NCBI GenBank assembly: GCA_910579505.1
Contig: CAJTTZ010000001.1
Span: forward strand, 496,001-560,000
DNA: 64,000 nucleotides
Reading direction: 5' to 3'
Source of the DNA: an uncultured Lachnospiraceae bacterium
GTDB lineage: Bacteria; Bacillota; Clostridia; Lachnospirales; Lachnospiraceae
The stretch's first letter is position 1; every line of letters begins with the position of its first letter. This document shows positions 7,597 through 16,480 of this stretch, in pieces. The position numbers and the translations under genes were made by a program. Below the pieces are notes generated by a model, which made no database searches, had not been told where the DNA came from, and saw only the letters and a program-made list of their open reading frames with translations.

Positions 7597-8670
7597 ATGA
7601 ACAAAGAACTGATTCAACTGATTGATATATCGAAATCCTTTGACGGACAGATGGTTCTGGACGAATTGAATTTAAATATCCACGAGAATGAATTTGTCAC
7701 GCTTCTGGGGCCCAGCGGCTGCGGCAAGACTACGACGCTGCGCATTCTGGGCGGCTTTACCGTCCCTGACAAAGGGCGGGTGGTCTTTGACGGAAAAGAC
7801 ATCACGCAGATTCCGCCGAACAAACGGCAGCTGAACACTGTTTTCCAGAAGTACGCGCTTTTCACCCATATGACCATAGCGGAAAACATCGCTTTTGGTC
7901 TGAAAATAAAGAAAAAATCAAAGAGCTACATAGACGATAAAATCCGCTACGCGCTGAAACTGGTAAATCTGGACGGCTACGAAAACCGTATGCCCGACTC
8001 TTTAAGCGGCGGACAGCAGCAGCGGATCGCCATCGCCCGCGCCATTGTCAACGAGCCGAAAGTACTTCTTCTGGATGAACCGCTGGGGGCCCTTGACTTA
8101 AAACTGCGGCAGGAAATGCAGTACGAGCTGATCCGCATGAAAAATGAGCTTGGCATCACGTTTGTCTACGTCACCCACGATCAGGAAGAAGCGCTTACCA
8201 TGTCCGACACCATCGTAGTCATGAACCAGGGTTACATCCAGCAGATCGGAAGCCCGGAGTCCATCTACAATGAGCCGGAAAATGCCTTTGTGGCGGATTT
8301 CATCGGGGACAGCAATATCATCCCCGCCACCATGATCGAGGATAAGCTGGTAAACATTCTGGGTACCCGCTTTCACTGTGTGGACACAGGCTTTGGCAGT
8401 AACCGTCCTGTGGATGTGGTTATCCGGCCGGAGGACGTAATTTTAGTGGAGCCTTCGGAGGGGACTATCCAAGGCGTTGTGAGCCACTTAATCTTTAAGG
8501 GTGTCCACTATGAAATGGAAGTGCAGGCATGCGGCTTTGAATGGCTGGTACACTCTACCACCCTGTTCCCGGTCGGAAAAGAGGTAGGCATCCGGGTAGA
8601 CCCTTTTAATATCCAGATTATGAACAAACCGGAATCTGAAGACGAGGAGGCGGTAATCATTGACATCTAA
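7597..8670 (+). CDS. potA: Spermidine/putrescine ABC transporter ATP-binding protein
   Basis: A 357-residue ATPase with Walker A GPSGCGKTT (residues 38-46), signature LSGGQQQRIAIARA, Walker B VLLLDEPLGALD and the switch histidine in YVTHDQEEALTMSD. A C-terminal TOBE domain (from about residue 270) includes the VVIRPEDVILVEP segment. It powers polyamine import with PotB and PotC. GGAGG lies 11 bases before the ATG, and the intervening bases can fold back on it. The gene overlaps potB by 11 bp. Confidence 0.93.
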   Translation: MNKELIQLIDISKSFDGQMVLDELNLNIHENEFVTLLGPSGCGKTTTLRILGGFTVPDKGRVVFDGKDITQIPPNKRQLNTVFQKYALFTHMTIAENIAFGLKIKKKSKSYIDDKIRYALKLVNLDGYENRMPDSLSGGQQQRIAIARAIVNEPKVLLLDEPLGALDLKLRQEMQYELIRMKNELGITFVYVTHDQEEALTMSDTIVVMNQGYIQQIGSPESIYNEPENAFVADFIGDSNIIPATMIEDKLVNILGTRFHCVDTGFGSNRPVDVVIRPEDVILVEPSEGTIQGVVSHLIFKGVHYEMEVQACGFEWLVHSTTLFPVGKEVGIRVDPFNIQIMNKPESEDEEAVIIDI

Positions 8671-9478
8671 AAACAAGTGGCTTTCCACGCCATACATTAT
8701 CTGGTCTGTGATATTTATTATCGTGCCCCTCGGCATGATCCTATACTATGGCCTGACAGACCAGACGGGCGCCTTCACCCTCGACAATATCACCGCCATC
8801 GCCGCTGCCGGGCATGCAAAGGCGTTACGTGTATCGCTTCTGCTTTCCCTGATCAGCACGCTGGTCTGTTTTCTGCTCGCCTATCCGCTGGCAATGATTC
8901 TGGCCCGTGTACAGGTAAAGCGGCATAATTTTATCATTTTGGTCTTTATTCTGCCCATGTGGATGAATTTTCTGCTTCGCACGCTCGCATGGCAGACTTT
9001 GCTGGAGAAAAACGGCGTCATTAATCATGTGCTTTCTTTTCTGCATCTGCCTGCCCTAAAGATCATCAATACGCCCGCGGCAATCATCCTTGGCATGGTA
9101 TACAATTTCCTGCCTTTTATGGTGCTGCCCCTGTATAACGCGCTGTCAAAGATTGACATGAATGTGATAAACGCCGCCCACGACCTGGGCGCCAACAACG
9201 TATATACTTTTGTCCGCATTATTCTGCCGCTTTCTATTCCCGGCATTATCAGCGGTATTACCATGGTATTTATTCCGGCGCTTACCACCTTTGTCATCAG
9301 CTCCCTCCTTGGCGGCGGAAAGCTTTTGCTGATCGGTGACGTTATCGAACAGGAATTTACGCGCACATCCAACTGGCATCTGGGCAGCGGCCTTTCCATG
9401 GTACTTATGATATTTATTCTGGTCAACATGGTTTTATCCGCTGTTTTCGATAAAGACGGGGAGGGCTCCATGCTATGA
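8660..9478 (+). CDS. potB: Spermidine/putrescine ABC transporter permease
   Basis: A 272-residue permease with six predicted helices. The typical coupling loop INAAHDLGANNVYTFVRIIL contacts PotA. The start codon is TTG at 8660, inside the potA 3' end, with GAGGAGG eight bases upstream. It ends in an ATGA overlap with potC. It forms the membrane channel with PotC. Confidence 0.92.
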   Translation: MTSKNKWLSTPYIIWSVIFIIVPLGMILYYGLTDQTGAFTLDNITAIAAAGHAKALRVSLLLSLISTLVCFLLAYPLAMILARVQVKRHNFIILVFILPMWMNFLLRTLAWQTLLEKNGVINHVLSFLHLPALKIINTPAAIILGMVYNFLPFMVLPLYNALSKIDMNVINAAHDLGANNVYTFVRIILPLSIPGIISGITMVFIPALTTFVISSLLGGGKLLLIGDVIEQEFTRTSNWHLGSGLSMVLMIFILVNMVLSAVFDKDGEGSML

Positions 9479-10254
9479 AAACCATTCTTAAAAGAATTTA
9501 CATAGCCCTGATTATCCTTTTTCTGTACGCCCCTATCGGCATTCTCATAGTGCTGTCCTTTAACGAGAGCAAAACCCGGGCAAAGTGGGGCGGCTTTACC
9601 ATTAAGTGGTATATTGCTCTTTTTCAGAATGAGGAAATTCTGCGGGCATTATTTAACACGCTGCTCATTGCGCTTGTCTCTTCCCTGATTGCCACGGTGA
9701 TCGGGACGGTGGCCTGTATCGCCATGACCGGCATGAAACGGAAAGCAAAGTCAGTCATTATGGGTATTACGAATATCCCCATGCTGAACGCGGATATTGT
9801 AACGGGCATTTCCCTGATGCTGCTCTATATCAGCCTTGGAATTAAATTTGGCATGGGTACCATTCTGCTGTCCCATATCACCTTTAATATTCCCTACGTG
9901 ATCTTGAGCGTGATGCCGCGCATGAAACAGTTAAACGTAAGTACTTATGAGGCGGCCCTCGATCTGGGTTCCTCTCCCTTACATGCCTTTTTTAAGGTGG
10001 TTTTTCCCGATTTGCTGCCGGGTATCCTCTCCGGGTTCCTGATGGCATTCACGATGTCCCTGGATGATTTCATTATCACCCACTTTACCAAAGGCGTCGG
10101 CGTGGACACCCTTTCCACAAAGATTTATACTGAGATCAAGAAAGGAATTAAGCCGGAGATGTACGCTCTGACGTCCCTCATTTTTGTGACGGTCCTTACA
10201 CTGCTTGTTCTCATCAATCTGTCGCCGACAGATAAAAAGAAGGCGGAACACTAA
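9475..10254 (+). CDS. potC: Spermidine/putrescine ABC transporter permease
   Basis: A 259-residue permease. The N-terminal motif SFNESKTRAKWGGFTIKWY is characteristic of PotC. The coupling loop EAALDLGSSPLHAFFKVVFP and the following LSGFLMAFTMSLDDFI segment are also typical. The start overlaps the potB stop (ATGA), so the two permeases are translationally coupled. Confidence 0.93.
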   Translation: MKTILKRIYIALIILFLYAPIGILIVLSFNESKTRAKWGGFTIKWYIALFQNEEILRALFNTLLIALVSSLIATVIGTVACIAMTGMKRKAKSVIMGITNIPMLNADIVTGISLMLLYISLGIKFGMGTILLSHITFNIPYVILSVMPRMKQLNVSTYEAALDLGSSPLHAFFKVVFPDLLPGILSGFLMAFTMSLDDFIITHFTKGVGVDTLSTKIYTEIKKGIKPEMYALTSLIFVTVLTLLVLINLSPTDKKKAEH

Positions 10255-10312
10255 CTGTCTGTTTTATAAAAAAAGAAAAAAAGCCATATTCGACGGACTT
10301 ATGGAGGCAATC

Positions 10313-11389
10313 ATGAAAAAGCACCGAATGACTCATATCAGACAAACCGCTGCCGTACTTGTCCTGCTTACATCCGCCGCGCTGTGCGGCTGCGCCTCCG
10401 ACAAGGGCGTAAATGGGCAGGTCATTGTCTACAACTGGGGCGAATACATTGATCCCGAAACCATACGCATGTTTGAGGAAGAAAGCGGCATCAAGGTAAT
10501 CTACGATGAATTTGAGACCAACGAGAGCATGTACCCAAAGGTGGAATCGGGGGCTGTCGCCTACGACATCGCCTGTCCTTCCGACTATATGATAAGCCGC
10601 ATGATCCAGAACGGGATGCTGTCGGAAATAGATTACGACAAGATACCTAACGCGAAAAAAAATATCGGCGCTCAATATTATGAGCAGTCCAGGGGCTTCG
10701 ACCCGGAAAACAAGTACGCTGTCCCCTACTGCTGGGGAACCGTCGGCATTCTCTATAACAAGACTATGGTGGAGGAACCGATCACCCGATGGGCGCAGCT
10801 TTGGGATGAAAAGTACGCAGACAATATTCTGATGCAGGATTCTGTGCGTGACGCCTTCATGGTCGCCGAAAAGCGAAACGGGTATTCCATGAATACGTTG
10901 GATGCCGAAGAACTGGAGGCTTCGAAAAATCTTTTGATCAGTCAAAAGCCGCTGGTACAGGCGTATGTGGTCGATCAGGTGCGTGACAAAATGATCGGCG
11001 GGGAAGCCGCCATCGGCGTGATTTACTCCGGCGAGGCAATTTATACCCAGAAAGAAAATCCCGATCTGGTGTATGTGATCCCGGAAGAAGGAACGAACGT
11101 CTGGATTGATTCCTGGGTTATTTTGAAGAACGCGCCCAATAAGGAAAACGCGGAGAAATTTATTGACTTTATGTGCCGCGAAGATATCGCCCTGATGAAT
11201 TTTGAATATATCACCTACTCCACACCGAACGTCGCGGCAAGGGAACTGATTGAAGAGGAGGATATCAAAAATTCCGAGATCGCCTTTCCCGACCTGTCAC
11301 AGTATGACAATCTGGAAACCTACGTGTATCTCGGAGAAGACGGGGATTATCTCTACAATGAATTATGGAAAGAGGTGAAGGCGTACTAG
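10313..11389 (+). CDS. potD: Spermidine/putrescine ABC transporter substrate-binding lipoprotein
   Basis: A 358-residue binding protein. The signal peptide ends at a lipobox (ALCGC), so it is membrane-anchored. The mature N-terminus QVIVYNWGEYIDPETIRMFE and the later APYDIACPSDYM-like and YAVPYCWGTVGILYNK segments are classical PotD. GGAGG six bases before ATG 10313 fixes the start; the open frame reaches back to 10205, inside potC, without a usable signal. It captures spermidine and/or putrescine for PotABC. Its stop codon lies in the loop of the terminator hairpin. Confidence 0.93.
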   Translation: MKKHRMTHIRQTAAVLVLLTSAALCGCASDKGVNGQVIVYNWGEYIDPETIRMFEEESGIKVIYDEFETNESMYPKVESGAVAYDIACPSDYMISRMIQNGMLSEIDYDKIPNAKKNIGAQYYEQSRGFDPENKYAVPYCWGTVGILYNKTMVEEPITRWAQLWDEKYADNILMQDSVRDAFMVAEKRNGYSMNTLDAEELEASKNLLISQKPLVQAYVVDQVRDKMIGGEAAIGVIYSGEAIYTQKENPDLVYVIPEEGTNVWIDSWVILKNAPNKENAEKFIDFMCREDIALMNFEYITYSTPNVAARELIEEEDIKNSEIAFPDLSQYDNLETYVYLGEDGDYLYNELWKEVKAY

Positions 11390-11400
11390 CCTTCACCTCT
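11371..11400. terminator. Hairpin at the convergent ends of potD and the DUF4358 gene
   Basis: AGAGGTGAAGGC, a six-base loop, then GCCTTCACCTCT form a perfect 12-bp stem. The loop contains the potD stop codon TAG. Only two T residues follow on either strand, so termination strength is uncertain, but the position between convergent genes supports a bidirectional role. Confidence 0.6.
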
Positions 11401-11417
11401 TATGAGCGTTCAATTTC

Positions 11418-11903
11418 CTATAGCTTCTGAAACGCGCTGCTCATGGCAGACGCCGTGTCCTTGTCACACATAATAAAGAAGATCACATCCCCTCTGCTCT
11501 CGATCAGCATGGTCTCCGCGCTGACACATACCCACTTATCCAGATTGGCATTGTCCTTTAATGCCTGTTTCGCGCTCTCCACATCCGCCTCGTCCACACG
11601 CAGCAGCACACACTGATAAGCCATGGAAGACATCATCGGCATGGACACAACGCCCTCCGTGTAAGTAATCTGGTCTGTCCCCAAAATGGATACTTCCAGG
11701 TCATCCGTCAAATCTATCGTCTCATAGCTGTCCAGATTGTCCCTGAAATCCTGTACAAGATCCGCGTTCGCATAAAGGGACGCCATCATATCCTGCAAAG
11801 ACCCTTCCAGTTTCTCCGAACCAGCCGCCCCGCCTCCGCAGGCGCTGCACATCAGGCCCGTAAGTAAAATCAAAAATCCTACGACAAACGTCTTTTTCCT
11901 CAT
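11418..11903 (-). CDS. DUF4358-type lipoprotein
   Basis: A 161-residue protein with a lipoprotein signal peptide (lysines, hydrophobic helix, then LMCSACGGG). The conserved part includes YTEGVVSMPMMSSMAYQCVL and a C-terminal segment with DVIFFIMCDKDTASAM, as in DUF4358 proteins of Clostridia. The function is unknown; it is expected to sit on the outer face of the cell membrane. The start has GGGAGGAAGGA before it. It is convergent with potD. Confidence 0.7.
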   Translation of the reverse strand: MRKKTFVVGFLILLTGLMCSACGGGAAGSEKLEGSLQDMMASLYANADLVQDFRDNLDSYETIDLTDDLEVSILGTDQITYTEGVVSMPMMSSMAYQCVLLRVDEADVESAKQALKDNANLDKWVCVSAETMLIESRGDVIFFIMCDKDTASAMSSAFQKL

Positions 11904-11956
11904 ATTCCTTCCTCCCTTATTTTCTTAGATAATTGCAGACATAAATAGTTTTACCT

Positions 11957-12553
11957 TTAGCTTCCCTTCTTATCCGACAGAAGCGGCTTGATCGTCTTAT
12001 AAATCTTACTCGCCCTCTTGTTATTTGTGCTCGGGTATTTCTTCATCAGCGCATTGCTGATCCCCTGCTTTGTCTTATACTGCTGGACAATCTTTAAAAC
12101 CGCGTCCACGCTTACTTCCTTATCCTCCTTTAGGATCTCCTGCAGTTTTTCTGACAGTTTTTCCCGCAGTTCCTGCGTTTCATGGTCGTGGCTGCGCCCC
12201 GTGATATCGGCAATCAGCGTTACCAGAACATTTCTGCTCTTCCAATAGCTGCTCAGGATCTCAAACCCTTTATCCTTACTGACAATATAGTATGTGTCAG
12301 ACGCCTTATTCGCTATCAGGTATCCCAGCTGCGTGGCAAGCTGAAAATCAAGCGCGTTCTTGCTGCCCACTTCTACTTTGCAAAACTCAATACGCGCTTT
12401 GGACTCTATAATCCTTCTGTGCTGGTCGAAGGTAATGCTGTCCGCATTCTTACTGTAAAAAATGCAGACCTTATCCTCCTCTTCCAGTTTGTGTATGCCA
12501 TCCAGTCCATCCTTTTTTACATTCTCAAAATCTACTAAATAATAACTCATCAT
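11957..12553 (-). CDS. PIN/NYN-like domain protein, putative ribonuclease
   Basis: A 198-residue protein. The N-terminal YYLVDFENVKK, an internal NALDFQLATQLGYLIA and YYIVSKDKGFEILS carry the acidic residues expected for the metal-binding site of PIN-like/NYN nucleases. The C-terminal third is lysine-rich, with a segment KYPSTNNKRASKIYK that may bind RNA. The target is unknown. No small antitoxin-like gene adjoins it. AAAGGAAA precedes a double ATG. It is 18 bp after the esterase gene on the same strand, so the two may be co-transcribed. Confidence 0.65.
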   Translation of the reverse strand: MMSYYLVDFENVKKDGLDGIHKLEEEDKVCIFYSKNADSITFDQHRRIIESKARIEFCKVEVGSKNALDFQLATQLGYLIANKASDTYYIVSKDKGFEILSSYWKSRNVLVTLIADITGRSHDHETQELREKLSEKLQEILKEDKEVSVDAVLKIVQQYKTKQGISNALMKKYPSTNNKRASKIYKTIKPLLSDKKGS

Positions 12554-12571
12554 TTTCCTTTCCCAGTTTGC

Positions 12572-13432
12572 TTATACCGGCACTGCCTCTCCCAGTTTCA
12601 CTTTGAAGAAACTGATAATCCGCTGCCATAATTCCTCCTGGAAAAACGGCATGTCCGCGTGATCCGCCCCTTCCAGGACGAGAAGTTTCACGTCAGCTCC
12701 GGCCTCCTCCAGTTTATCATGCAGAATCTCTCCCTGCTTGAAAGGGACGGTGTGGTCGTTGTCCCCGTGTATGATGAAAAACGGCGGCGCGTCCTTCGTC
12801 ACATAAGAAACCGGGCAGATCTTTAATGCCTCCTCCTTATGCAGCGCGACATTCTTTCCAAGCAGCAGAGATTCCATGGACGCGGCCGCCTCCACCGGCG
12901 AAGGGTAGGGAAACGCCGTCACATCCGTGGGCGGATACCATGGGCATGCCGCCTGTACCTTGCTGGAATATTCCGCAAAGGCTCCCACGTCATAGGCCTT
13001 GTCATCCACCAATGCAGCCATTGCAGCCAGATAGCCGCCCGCCGACTCTCCCATCACGCCAAACCGCTCCGTGTCAATATGGTAGCGCTCGCTAAGCGCT
13101 CTCAGATAGCGGATGCCCGCCTTGACATCTGTAAGCTGATCCGGGAAATTCGCCTCGTTGGACGTGCGGTATTCCACACTTGCCACCACAAAACCGCTTC
13201 TCGCAAGCTCCGCCAGATACGCCAGATGTGCGGAACGGTCCATGCGCAGCCACGCGCCGCCGCAGATCCATACCACGCAGGGATATTTCTTCGCCGCGTC
13301 CTCCGGATAGATAATATCCATTTTCAAATCCCTTCTCGTATGTCCGAACCATGCGTCCACCTGCGCGAATGTCACGCCCGACACAACCGAATACTGAGGC
13401 GCCGTCACCTTCACTTTCATTTTTTCTCTCAT
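12572..13432 (-). CDS. Alpha/beta hydrolase (BD-FAE-like esterase)
   Basis: A 286-residue hydrolase. The oxyanion-hole region YPCVVWICGGAWLRMDRS, nucleophile elbow GESAGG, acid loop HGDNDHTVP and the catalytic histidine in LEGADHADMPF match the carbohydrate-esterase-like BD-FAE/lipase fold. There is no signal peptide, so it is probably cytoplasmic. Possible substrates are acetylated or feruloylated sugars, but this is not resolved. The start is set at ATG 13432 with AAGGA upstream; the ORF extends 13 codons further without a ribosome binding site. Confidence 0.75.
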   Translation of the reverse strand: MREKMKVKVTAPQYSVVSGVTFAQVDAWFGHTRRDLKMDIIYPEDAAKKYPCVVWICGGAWLRMDRSAHLAYLAELARSGFVVASVEYRTSNEANFPDQLTDVKAGIRYLRALSERYHIDTERFGVMGESAGGYLAAMAALVDDKAYDVGAFAEYSSKVQAACPWYPPTDVTAFPYPSPVEAAASMESLLLGKNVALHKEEALKICPVSYVTKDAPPFFIIHGDNDHTVPFKQGEILHDKLEEAGADVKLLVLEGADHADMPFFQEELWQRIISFFKVKLGEAVPV

Positions 13433-13474
13433 GGCAGTTATTCCTTCTTTCCCTCTTTCTTTCCTTTTCATGTG

Positions 13475-13567
13475 GAGAATGCCCGTATTTCAGGCATTCT
13501 CTCAAGTGAAACTTAGAACTTCTTAGCGAGGCAGCCTTTGCTGCCGAGCTTTAGAAGTTCTTTTCAC
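13475..13567 (-). repeat. Interspersed structured repeat, copy A
   Basis: It starts one base after the histidine kinase stop. On the minus strand an outer stem GTGAAA/TTTCAC encloses GAACTTCT/AGAAGTTC and an inner GGCAGC-AAAG-GCTGCC hairpin. A separate hairpin GAGAATGCC/GGGCATTCTC follows. It is closest to copy C at 27028-27121, with the same GAACTTCTAAA and GCAGCAAAGGCTGC blocks, and shares its architecture with copies B and D. Confidence 0.75.
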
Positions 13568-13568
13568 T

Positions 13569-15764
13569 TTATGTATTGCTGTGAACCTTCTCCTGCGGCA
13601 TCCAGTGCATCATAAGCCGCTCCAGTTTCGTCTGGTCGATAGGCTTTGCCAGAAAATCGTCAAAACCGGCCGCCATATACTGCTCCTTTGCCCCAACAAT
13701 CGCATTTGCCGTAAGCATGATTACCGGCGTATCCTGACAGAGATTATCCTCCATCTCCTTCATTTTCTGCATGGTTTCCATACCGTCCATCTCCGGCATC
13801 ATATGGTCTAAGAAAATCAGGTCGTAATGCTTCTGCCTGATATGGTCGAGACACTCCCTGCCACTCCCCACATCCGTGATGTGAATCTTCGTCTGCTTCA
13901 AAAGACCGCAAAATACCCGCCTGTTCACGCGGTTGTCATCCACGAGAAGAATCTCTCCCTCCGGCGACGTAAATCCGGCATGATAATTGTGCTCTCTCGC
14001 CGCTTTTCTGGCGCGTTCCTGAAAGTCCCCAACCGGCTCCGCATCCAGAACGCCCTGCCGGAGCGCAAAGAAGAACCGGGTTCCCTCCCCGTAAACACTC
14101 TCCACATGCAGATCTGTGTTCATCAGCTTTAAAAGCTGCAGGGAGATATTCATGCCAAGTCCCGTTCCCTCGATATTTCGGTTTTTCTCCTCATCAATGC
14201 GCTCAAAAGCAGAGAACAGCTTCGGAATATCCTCCTGCCTGATCCCAATACCCGTGTCGCGCACCGCAAAGTGCAGAATCACATCAGCGCCGTCGCGCTC
14301 TCCTGTCACCTCGAAACTGACTGTTCCCTTGCGGGTATACTTGACCGCATTGGTCAGTAGGTTTACAAGCACCTGACGGATGCGTAGATCATCCCCGTAA
14401 AGTTTTGAGGGAAGCGTCGAATCCACGGACACGTCAAACCGCAGTCCCTTTTCCTGTGTGCGCAGGGAGAAAATATTATACAGATCGTTCAGCATACTGT
14501 TAAATTCATATTCTGCAGGCACAATCTCCATCTTGCCCGACTCAATTTTAGAAAAGTCGAGAATATCATTGATAACGCCGAGAAGCGCATGGGCAGATGT
14601 CTTAATATCCATGGAATACTTTCTGACATCCTCCTCCGTGGACTCCCGCAGCACCATCTCATTCATGCCAAGAACCGCATTAATCGGCGTTCTGATCTCA
14701 TGGGACATCCTGGCAAGGAACTCCGATTTGGCACGGTTGGCTTTCTCCGCATTTGCCTTTAGAATCTTCATCTGTTCAAGCTGCTTCCTGCTCTGGGTCA
14801 TGTCTACAAATACGATAGAGTACCCCACAAGCACACGGTTGTTCCAGATTTTATTCGCATGTACCTCAAAAATATGATTACAGCTGATATGCTCAAAATA
14901 TGTATTGGAGGCAAAAATCTCCCGCAAATTCTCCCTGCACACCTGTTCTCCCATCTTGAACCTGGACAGACTCTGGAACAGTTCTTTCGCCTTATCGTTC
15001 GCCTCCAGGAACCCGCCGTCCGCATCCACAATCAGCACAGCCTCGTCCATGGATTTAATGATGTCTTCGTGGGCGGTAATGGTAATGTCAAATATATGGT
15101 AAAAGATTACAACGATTCCAAATGCCAGAATACCGAGTCCCTCACAGGCAGGCACCGCATCATATCCCTCGATCCACTGCAGCTCGTCACAGACAAATCC
15201 CAGAATCGGGAAAATACTGCAGAATCCCAAAGCCATCAGGTTGATGTTCTTTTTCCCTTTTCCCACTCTTCTGTTAGCCTGTACCGTAAGTACAAAACTC
15301 CCCACCATATGGAAGATCATCTGTGCAAGAAACACATAATGGAGAGGCCCCTTTTCCAATATCAGATGCGGAAAAAGACCTTCTGTCACGAAAGAAACCC
15401 TCGAATAATAAATCGGCGTGTAACGGTATCCCCAGATACACAAAAGCACCAGCCCGTCCAGACAGAACATAAGGGCCTGCAGCTTTGCAGAAATGCGGTA
15501 GCCGCAGTACTTTACCGTAAACACAAAGAGAAAGGTAGTAATAAAAGCGCCGCCCATAAATTCCACACGCACGGCAATCATCGCTTCCCCGATATCCCTG
15601 GAGAGCAGTTCCAGCAAGTACCCGGCGTTTTGGATTGCGCCAAGGAAGCCAATGCAGAGCATCAGCTTAGAGAGCGCACTCTCACGCTGTCTTGTCATAA
15701 GAATGACAAAACCAAAGCATCCCAGAACCGTAAGAATCTGTAAACATACTAAAAAACTAAACAT
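13569..15764 (-). CDS. Hybrid sensor histidine kinase/response regulator
   Basis: A 731-residue membrane protein. Residues 1-230 hold seven hydrophobic helices (histidine-kinase 7TM type). A PAS-like domain follows to about 335, then HisKA with the phosphoacceptor histidine in MSHEIRTPINAVLGM, then a HATPase with DTGIGI and GTGLGM. A C-terminal receiver domain has the phosphorylatable aspartate in LIFLDHMMPEMDGM and the conserved lysine in FLAKPID. It should autophosphorylate and pass phosphate to its own receiver. The signal and the downstream partner are unknown; no HPt or DNA-binding regulator adjoins it. Confidence 0.9.
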   Translation of the reverse strand: MFSFLVCLQILTVLGCFGFVILMTRQRESALSKLMLCIGFLGAIQNAGYLLELLSRDIGEAMIAVRVEFMGGAFITTFLFVFTVKYCGYRISAKLQALMFCLDGLVLLCIWGYRYTPIYYSRVSFVTEGLFPHLILEKGPLHYVFLAQMIFHMVGSFVLTVQANRRVGKGKKNINLMALGFCSIFPILGFVCDELQWIEGYDAVPACEGLGILAFGIVVIFYHIFDITITAHEDIIKSMDEAVLIVDADGGFLEANDKAKELFQSLSRFKMGEQVCRENLREIFASNTYFEHISCNHIFEVHANKIWNNRVLVGYSIVFVDMTQSRKQLEQMKILKANAEKANRAKSEFLARMSHEIRTPINAVLGMNEMVLRESTEEDVRKYSMDIKTSAHALLGVINDILDFSKIESGKMEIVPAEYEFNSMLNDLYNIFSLRTQEKGLRFDVSVDSTLPSKLYGDDLRIRQVLVNLLTNAVKYTRKGTVSFEVTGERDGADVILHFAVRDTGIGIRQEDIPKLFSAFERIDEEKNRNIEGTGLGMNISLQLLKLMNTDLHVESVYGEGTRFFFALRQGVLDAEPVGDFQERARKAAREHNYHAGFTSPEGEILLVDDNRVNRRVFCGLLKQTKIHITDVGSGRECLDHIRQKHYDLIFLDHMMPEMDGMETMQKMKEMEDNLCQDTPVIMLTANAIVGAKEQYMAAGFDDFLAKPIDQTKLERLMMHWMPQEKVHSNT

Positions 15765-15848
15765 ATCTTCCTCACATGCAAACCATAGAGTAGGAGAAAT
15801 CTCTCAAAAGGTATTCCTCCTACTCATGCCCAATCCGGCAGTCAGCTT

Positions 15849-16307
15849 CTACGACATCGCGTTTGCCTGCTTATACTTATAAAGCATCTCCGCATGGTTC
15901 TGCTCTTCAATCTGTATGTCGGCAAGCAGTTTCCTCAAGCCCGAATTGTCACAGGAGAACACATTGGTATTATATTCTCCCGATACCAGCTTCTCTGTAC
16001 CGATACAGTCTGTGGCAAGAAAGCAGTCGTGTTCCTTGTCCGCGGCGTTCGCGCCGTCCTTGTATGTGCCTTTCGGCGCATAATTTTTTCCCTGCGTATC
16101 ATTGCAGTCGCATTCCGGGACATTGCCGTGAAGCGCCTGTCCGATTGACTGGTAATGCTTCTGCTCATCCTGCTGCAGCGTGCGGAACAGGCTCTGCAGT
16201 TCCGTGTCCTTCGCCTGTGCGGCATACTTCTCATACTTTGTGATACAGGATTTTTCCTGTGTCTGCAAATCGCGCAGTGCGGTTGTCTCTTTTTCCGTCA
16301 GTATCAT
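15849..16307 (-). CDS. Ferritin-like spore coat protein (CotF family)
   Basis: A 152-residue protein. Helical segments ETTALRDLQTQEKSCITKYE and QQDEQKHYQSIGQAL at the N-terminus, and EEQNHAEMLYKYKQ at the C-terminus, match CotF-type coat proteins (COG5577) with a ferritin-like helical bundle. Several cysteines in the middle (ECDCND and others) could cross-link in the coat. The start is ATG 16307 with AGGAG eight bases upstream; GTG 16316 would sit inside the ribosome binding site. Together with spoIVA it marks a spore former. Confidence 0.75.
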   Translation of the reverse strand: MILTEKETTALRDLQTQEKSCITKYEKYAAQAKDTELQSLFRTLQQDEQKHYQSIGQALHGNVPECDCNDTQGKNYAPKGTYKDGANAADKEHDCFLATDCIGTEKLVSGEYNTNVFSCDNSGLRKLLADIQIEEQNHAEMLYKYKQANAMS

Positions 16308-16425
16308 GGTCAACACTCCTTTCTATCGGACGATGCAGCAGTATGCAGCCATACACTCTCTGTCGCCCTCTGACACCAAGTATTGCCATTACACCGAAAA
16401 TCCATTCATAAACACTATGGCATTT

Positions 16426-16454
16426 ATTATACACGCTTTAACAGGGGAACACAA
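16426..16454 (-). promoter_or_regulatory. Candidate promoter of the coat protein gene
   Basis: On the minus strand TTGTGT, a 17-bp spacer and TATAAT lie about 120 bp before the start. It resembles a sigma-A site; a mother-cell sigma factor would be expected for a coat gene, so its use is uncertain. Confidence 0.4.
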
Positions 16455-16480
16455 GGAAAGATCTGTTTCTGCAGGCATTT

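Noticed and set aside
10205..10312. Longer PotD N-terminus
   Set aside because: The extra codons overlap potC, contain a basic non-signal sequence and lack a ribosome binding site; GGAGG precedes the internal ATG.
11957..12553. Toxin of a toxin-antitoxin pair
   Set aside because: No small antitoxin-like gene overlaps or adjoins; the neighbour is an esterase gene.
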